Assembly (NCBI GenBank): GCA_036011085.1
Contig: DASCMS010000129.1
Coordinates: forward strand, 44,388 to 108,387
Direction: 5' to 3'
Length of the DNA stretch: 64,000 nt
Origin: UBA8231 sp036011085
GTDB taxonomy: Bacteria > Latescibacterota > UBA2968 > UBA8231
Part shown: positions 62,078 through 64,000 of the stretch, one piece after another
Layout: each line of letters starts with the position of its first letter
Position numbering within the stretch: the stretch's first letter is position 1
The notes under the pieces: generated by a model
Databases searched by the model: none
The model's input: the letters and a program-made list of their open reading frames with translations, nothing else
What the model was told of the DNA's origin: nothing
Made by a program: the position numbers and the translations under genes

Positions 62078-63898
62078 TCAGCGGCCGGTGCTGGCCAGCA
62101 GGCGGTGGACCGTGTCCGTGATGGTGTGGCGCAGCAGCAGGCTGAAGGCGAGCCAGTCACCGGCGGAGACATCCGTCCACTCGACCAGATCCATCAGTTC
62201 GGGATTCTGCGCCGACAGCGCCTCGGAGTAGGCGACGGGATCTTTTTCCACGGCGTCCTGGGCGACCTCGATGAGGGCATCCAGGGTGGCCTTGCGGTAG
62301 CGGCCGGTCTCGACTTCGTCGGGGGTCAGCTCCAACTCGTCATACCCCTGCTCGAACCAGGTGGCGTGCTTGTGGAACAGCGCCGGCAGCGGGTTGGTGA
62401 GGGGGAACGCATCAGAGGCCGGGTACAGGTGGACGGAGCGATAGTCCTCCGGGATCGAGATGACCCGGGGGAAGGGGAACATGCCCTTCACGAGCAGGTT
62501 GGCCAGCGACACCAGGGCAGCCTCGGGAGCACTGTTCTCATCGATCTGGTGATGGTTGCGGATCGGCTCGATGAGACGGGGGAACACCTCCCAGCTTTCC
62601 AGCAGGGCGCCGGAGGTGACCGGGTGCTGCAGATCCCCGACGACGGCGCGTTCGCAATCGAGCAGGCGTGTCTGCCACTTGCTACGCTCGATCTCGTAGA
62701 GCACGAGAGGGTAGGTGTCCTGATAGCAGACGGTGTTCATCACCTTGCCCACGTCGTGCAGGATGCCGGCGGTGAACGGATCGAAGGCAGCGTGCGCATC
62801 CTTGAACTTCCTGTAGACACCAAAGCGCTTGAGCACATCGAGAATGAAGGGAGGCAGGGACAGCGCCTTGAGCACCTCCTGCTGCCGCGGCGAGGGGGAC
62901 TCGACATCGAGCTGCAGCAGCTGCGCCATGTAGCCGGTGCTGACGCTGTGGGCGAAGAAATCCTTGGCGACAAAACCGGCCTGGTCCACCTTTTTGACCA
63001 GTTCGCTCATGGCGCGGCCCGTCAGGATCTGCCGGGTCTCTTCCATGCCGATCATGGCCAGCGCGTTCGGCAAGGTTTCGATCCGTTGGCGAGCGCCGTA
63101 GCGGGCAAGATTGGCGGTGTGCACGATGGTGGCCGTCAGCGGTCCGTCGGGTTGCACGATACGCGAAACAACCGTGTGCGACTTGTCGGCGTCGATGGCG
63201 TCGATGGCCTGGCGAGCCACGTGCGGGAAGCCGGGCAGCAGCTCCATGGTCTCCGGGTCGGAGTTGAGCGCCTGGGACGCTTCCTCCCGGGTCAGCAGTT
63301 TCTCGGCCGCGGCCAGATCGTCCCCGGTGAAGTTGGCCGCCTTCTCCCGGATGAGGGGGCACAGCTCGTCGTCGAAGAAGCTCTGCCAGAAGTCCCTCGT
63401 CTCGGCGTCGTTGGCGGCTGACGAGTAGCCGCGAACGTTGAGGTCGTTGCCGAACTGGCGCAGACGCTCGTAGCGGAACAGCGCCCGTTTCGGGTTGTGG
63501 CAGACGACGATGTAACGATCCTGACCCGAGGTGGCCCACAGACGGATCGTGGCTTCGGACAGGCGCGGGAAGTTGGGGCCGAAGATGATGGCACAGGTGG
63601 CCGTCGACAGGTCCCAGAGCTTGCGCGGGATGTCGGAGGTGCGGTCGATCATGATCAGCCGTACCTCGGCCGCCAGCTGGGAGTCCTCGATGAGTTTGTT
63701 GAGCTGCTTCTGGGCCAGGTAAATGCTGCGGAAATGGCGGTACTCCTCCGCCGTACGCAGCAGGGCCGTGTTCTTCGGGATGGGCTCGCCGAGGATGGCG
63801 TAGAATACCTGGCGCCCGGCCTCCTGTGTGGTTGTCTCGGTCACGATTGCTGGAATGTGGGCCTTAGGGCTCACGGATGAATAAGGGGTGCGTTTCAT
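62078..63898 (-). CDS. HDOD-domain protein (HD-like)
   Basis: 606 aa. Central HDOD/HD domain (about 225-470): FPHVARQAIDAIDADKSHTV, VQPDGPLTATIVHTANLAR, AGILHDVGKVMNT with the His-Asp pair, and RNHHQIDE. The N-terminal 220 residues (FGPNFPRLSEATIRLW, CHNPKRALFRYERL) resemble a receiver-like or nucleotide fold without clear motifs. Signalling role likely. ATG 63898 overlaps the upstream stop by 4 nt (ATGA), but an in-frame GTG at 63844 (VTETTTQEAG) could be the original start if the transposase end displaced the N-terminus. Confidence 0.78.
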   Translation of the reverse strand: MKRTPYSSVSPKAHIPAIVTETTTQEAGRQVFYAILGEPIPKNTALLRTAEEYRHFRSIYLAQKQLNKLIEDSQLAAEVRLIMIDRTSDIPRKLWDLSTATCAIIFGPNFPRLSEATIRLWATSGQDRYIVVCHNPKRALFRYERLRQFGNDLNVRGYSSAANDAETRDFWQSFFDDELCPLIREKAANFTGDDLAAAEKLLTREEASQALNSDPETMELLPGFPHVARQAIDAIDADKSHTVVSRIVQPDGPLTATIVHTANLARYGARQRIETLPNALAMIGMEETRQILTGRAMSELVKKVDQAGFVAKDFFAHSVSTGYMAQLLQLDVESPSPRQQEVLKALSLPPFILDVLKRFGVYRKFKDAHAAFDPFTAGILHDVGKVMNTVCYQDTYPLVLYEIERSKWQTRLLDCERAVVGDLQHPVTSGALLESWEVFPRLIEPIRNHHQIDENSAPEAALVSLANLLVKGMFPFPRVISIPEDYRSVHLYPASDAFPLTNPLPALFHKHATWFEQGYDELELTPDEVETGRYRKATLDALIEVAQDAVEKDPVAYSEALSAQNPELMDLVEWTDVSAGDWLAFSLLLRHTITDTVHRLLASTGR

Positions 63899-64000
63899 GG
63901 GTCTGCCGTCGGCCGGATGGTGTAGTTCCAGTCACCATGAAAGGCATGCCGACAGAGGCGGACACGGGACAGTTGCTCGTCCTTCACGGTGATGCCCTTG
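63895..64000 (-). mobile_element. Probable ISAzo13-like transposase, C-terminal tail (partial)
   Basis: Reading frame open from the right edge to TGA 63897-63895. It encodes about 34 residues including KGITVKDEQLSRVRLCRHAF and HGDWNYTIRP. The pattern K-G-I-x-[VI]-x-D-E-x(7)-L-x(3)-H-x-F-H-G-x-WNYTI is the C-terminus of ISAzo13/Rhodopirellula-type transposases. The rest lies beyond the window. The stop overlaps the ATG of the HDOD gene. Confidence 0.65.

Noticed and set aside
60142..62121. 659-codon plus-strand frame
   Set aside because: Antisense to the DUF4838 gene, which has a lipobox and domain motifs.
1..64000. rRNA or tRNA genes
   Set aside because: The gaps between genes were examined and no tRNA-like TTCGA-type arm or rRNA sequence was recognised.

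Overview
The window is GC-rich and gene-dense, from a heterotrophic, probably aquatic bacterium. The content points to a polysaccharide or sugar-acid degrader: a sulfatase, two heparinase II/III-like lyases, a sialate O-acetylesterase remnant, a DUF4838 lipoprotein, mannonate dehydratase- and enolase-superfamily proteins, six Gfo/Idh/MocA oxidoreductases plus one more distant relative, two phytanoyl-CoA dioxygenase family proteins and an M81 peptidase. This mix is typical of uncultured lineages such as Latescibacterota or Poribacteria, or of Planctomycetes-like marine bacteria. The lineage is an inference from gene content; no rRNA or tRNA is present to settle it.

Layout. 1-3230 (+): transporter end, sulfatase, spermidine synthase-like protein. 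3240-4436 (-) and 4550-5851 (+): divergent hypothetical protein and secreted phosphatase, with a perfect 17-nt palindrome between them. 5833-10495 (-): mannonate dehydratase-like protein, M81 peptidase and two Gfo/Idh/MocA proteins. 10579-11706 (+): sialidase-fold protein. 11736-17564 (-): trkA, trkH, membrane PQQ-type propeller, enolase-superfamily protein, small membrane protein. 17603-21350 (+): ClC channel and heparinase II/III-like lyase.

21371-33643 (-) is a long, tightly overlapping gene string: dioxygenase, propeller protein, HrpB helicase, GT-C-like membrane protein, sugar-acid dehydratase, two Gfo/Idh/MocA proteins and a sodium:solute symporter. 33743-34624 (+) is an SMP-30 lactonase. 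34629-39075 (-) carries an esterase, a GH32/43-like protein, Gfo/Idh/MocA, a gamma-glutamylcyclotransferase-like protein and DUF423. 39094-39945 (+) is a nitrilase. 39957-42701 (-) is an M16 protease gene interrupted by one in-frame TAA. 42860-50318 (-) runs from a carbohydrate-domain sensor kinase through GNAT, MFS, Gfo/Idh/MocA, hydrolase and dioxygenase genes to a small winged-helix-like protein. 50554-52924 holds glutaredoxin, a small orphan gene and a hydrolase-OsmC fusion. 52940-59376 (-) is an amidohydrolase-GNAT-lyase-zinc ribbon chain ending in a broken sialate O-acetylesterase. 59377-59775 is a cluster of short repeats. 59776-64000 (-) carries the DUF4838 lipoprotein, an HDOD protein and the tail of a probable transposase.

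Many neighbouring genes overlap by exactly 4 nt (GTGA or ATGA) or by 8-10 nt, so translational coupling looks like a general habit here. The genes fit together as uptake (SSS, MFS, SBF-like), extracellular depolymerisation and desulfation, and intracellular oxidation or dehydration of sugar acids, beside an ion-homeostasis block (Trk and ClC). Starts were moved inward from the longest open frames wherever a Shine-Dalgarno sequence, a signal peptide, a family N-terminus or a 4-nt overlap supported it.
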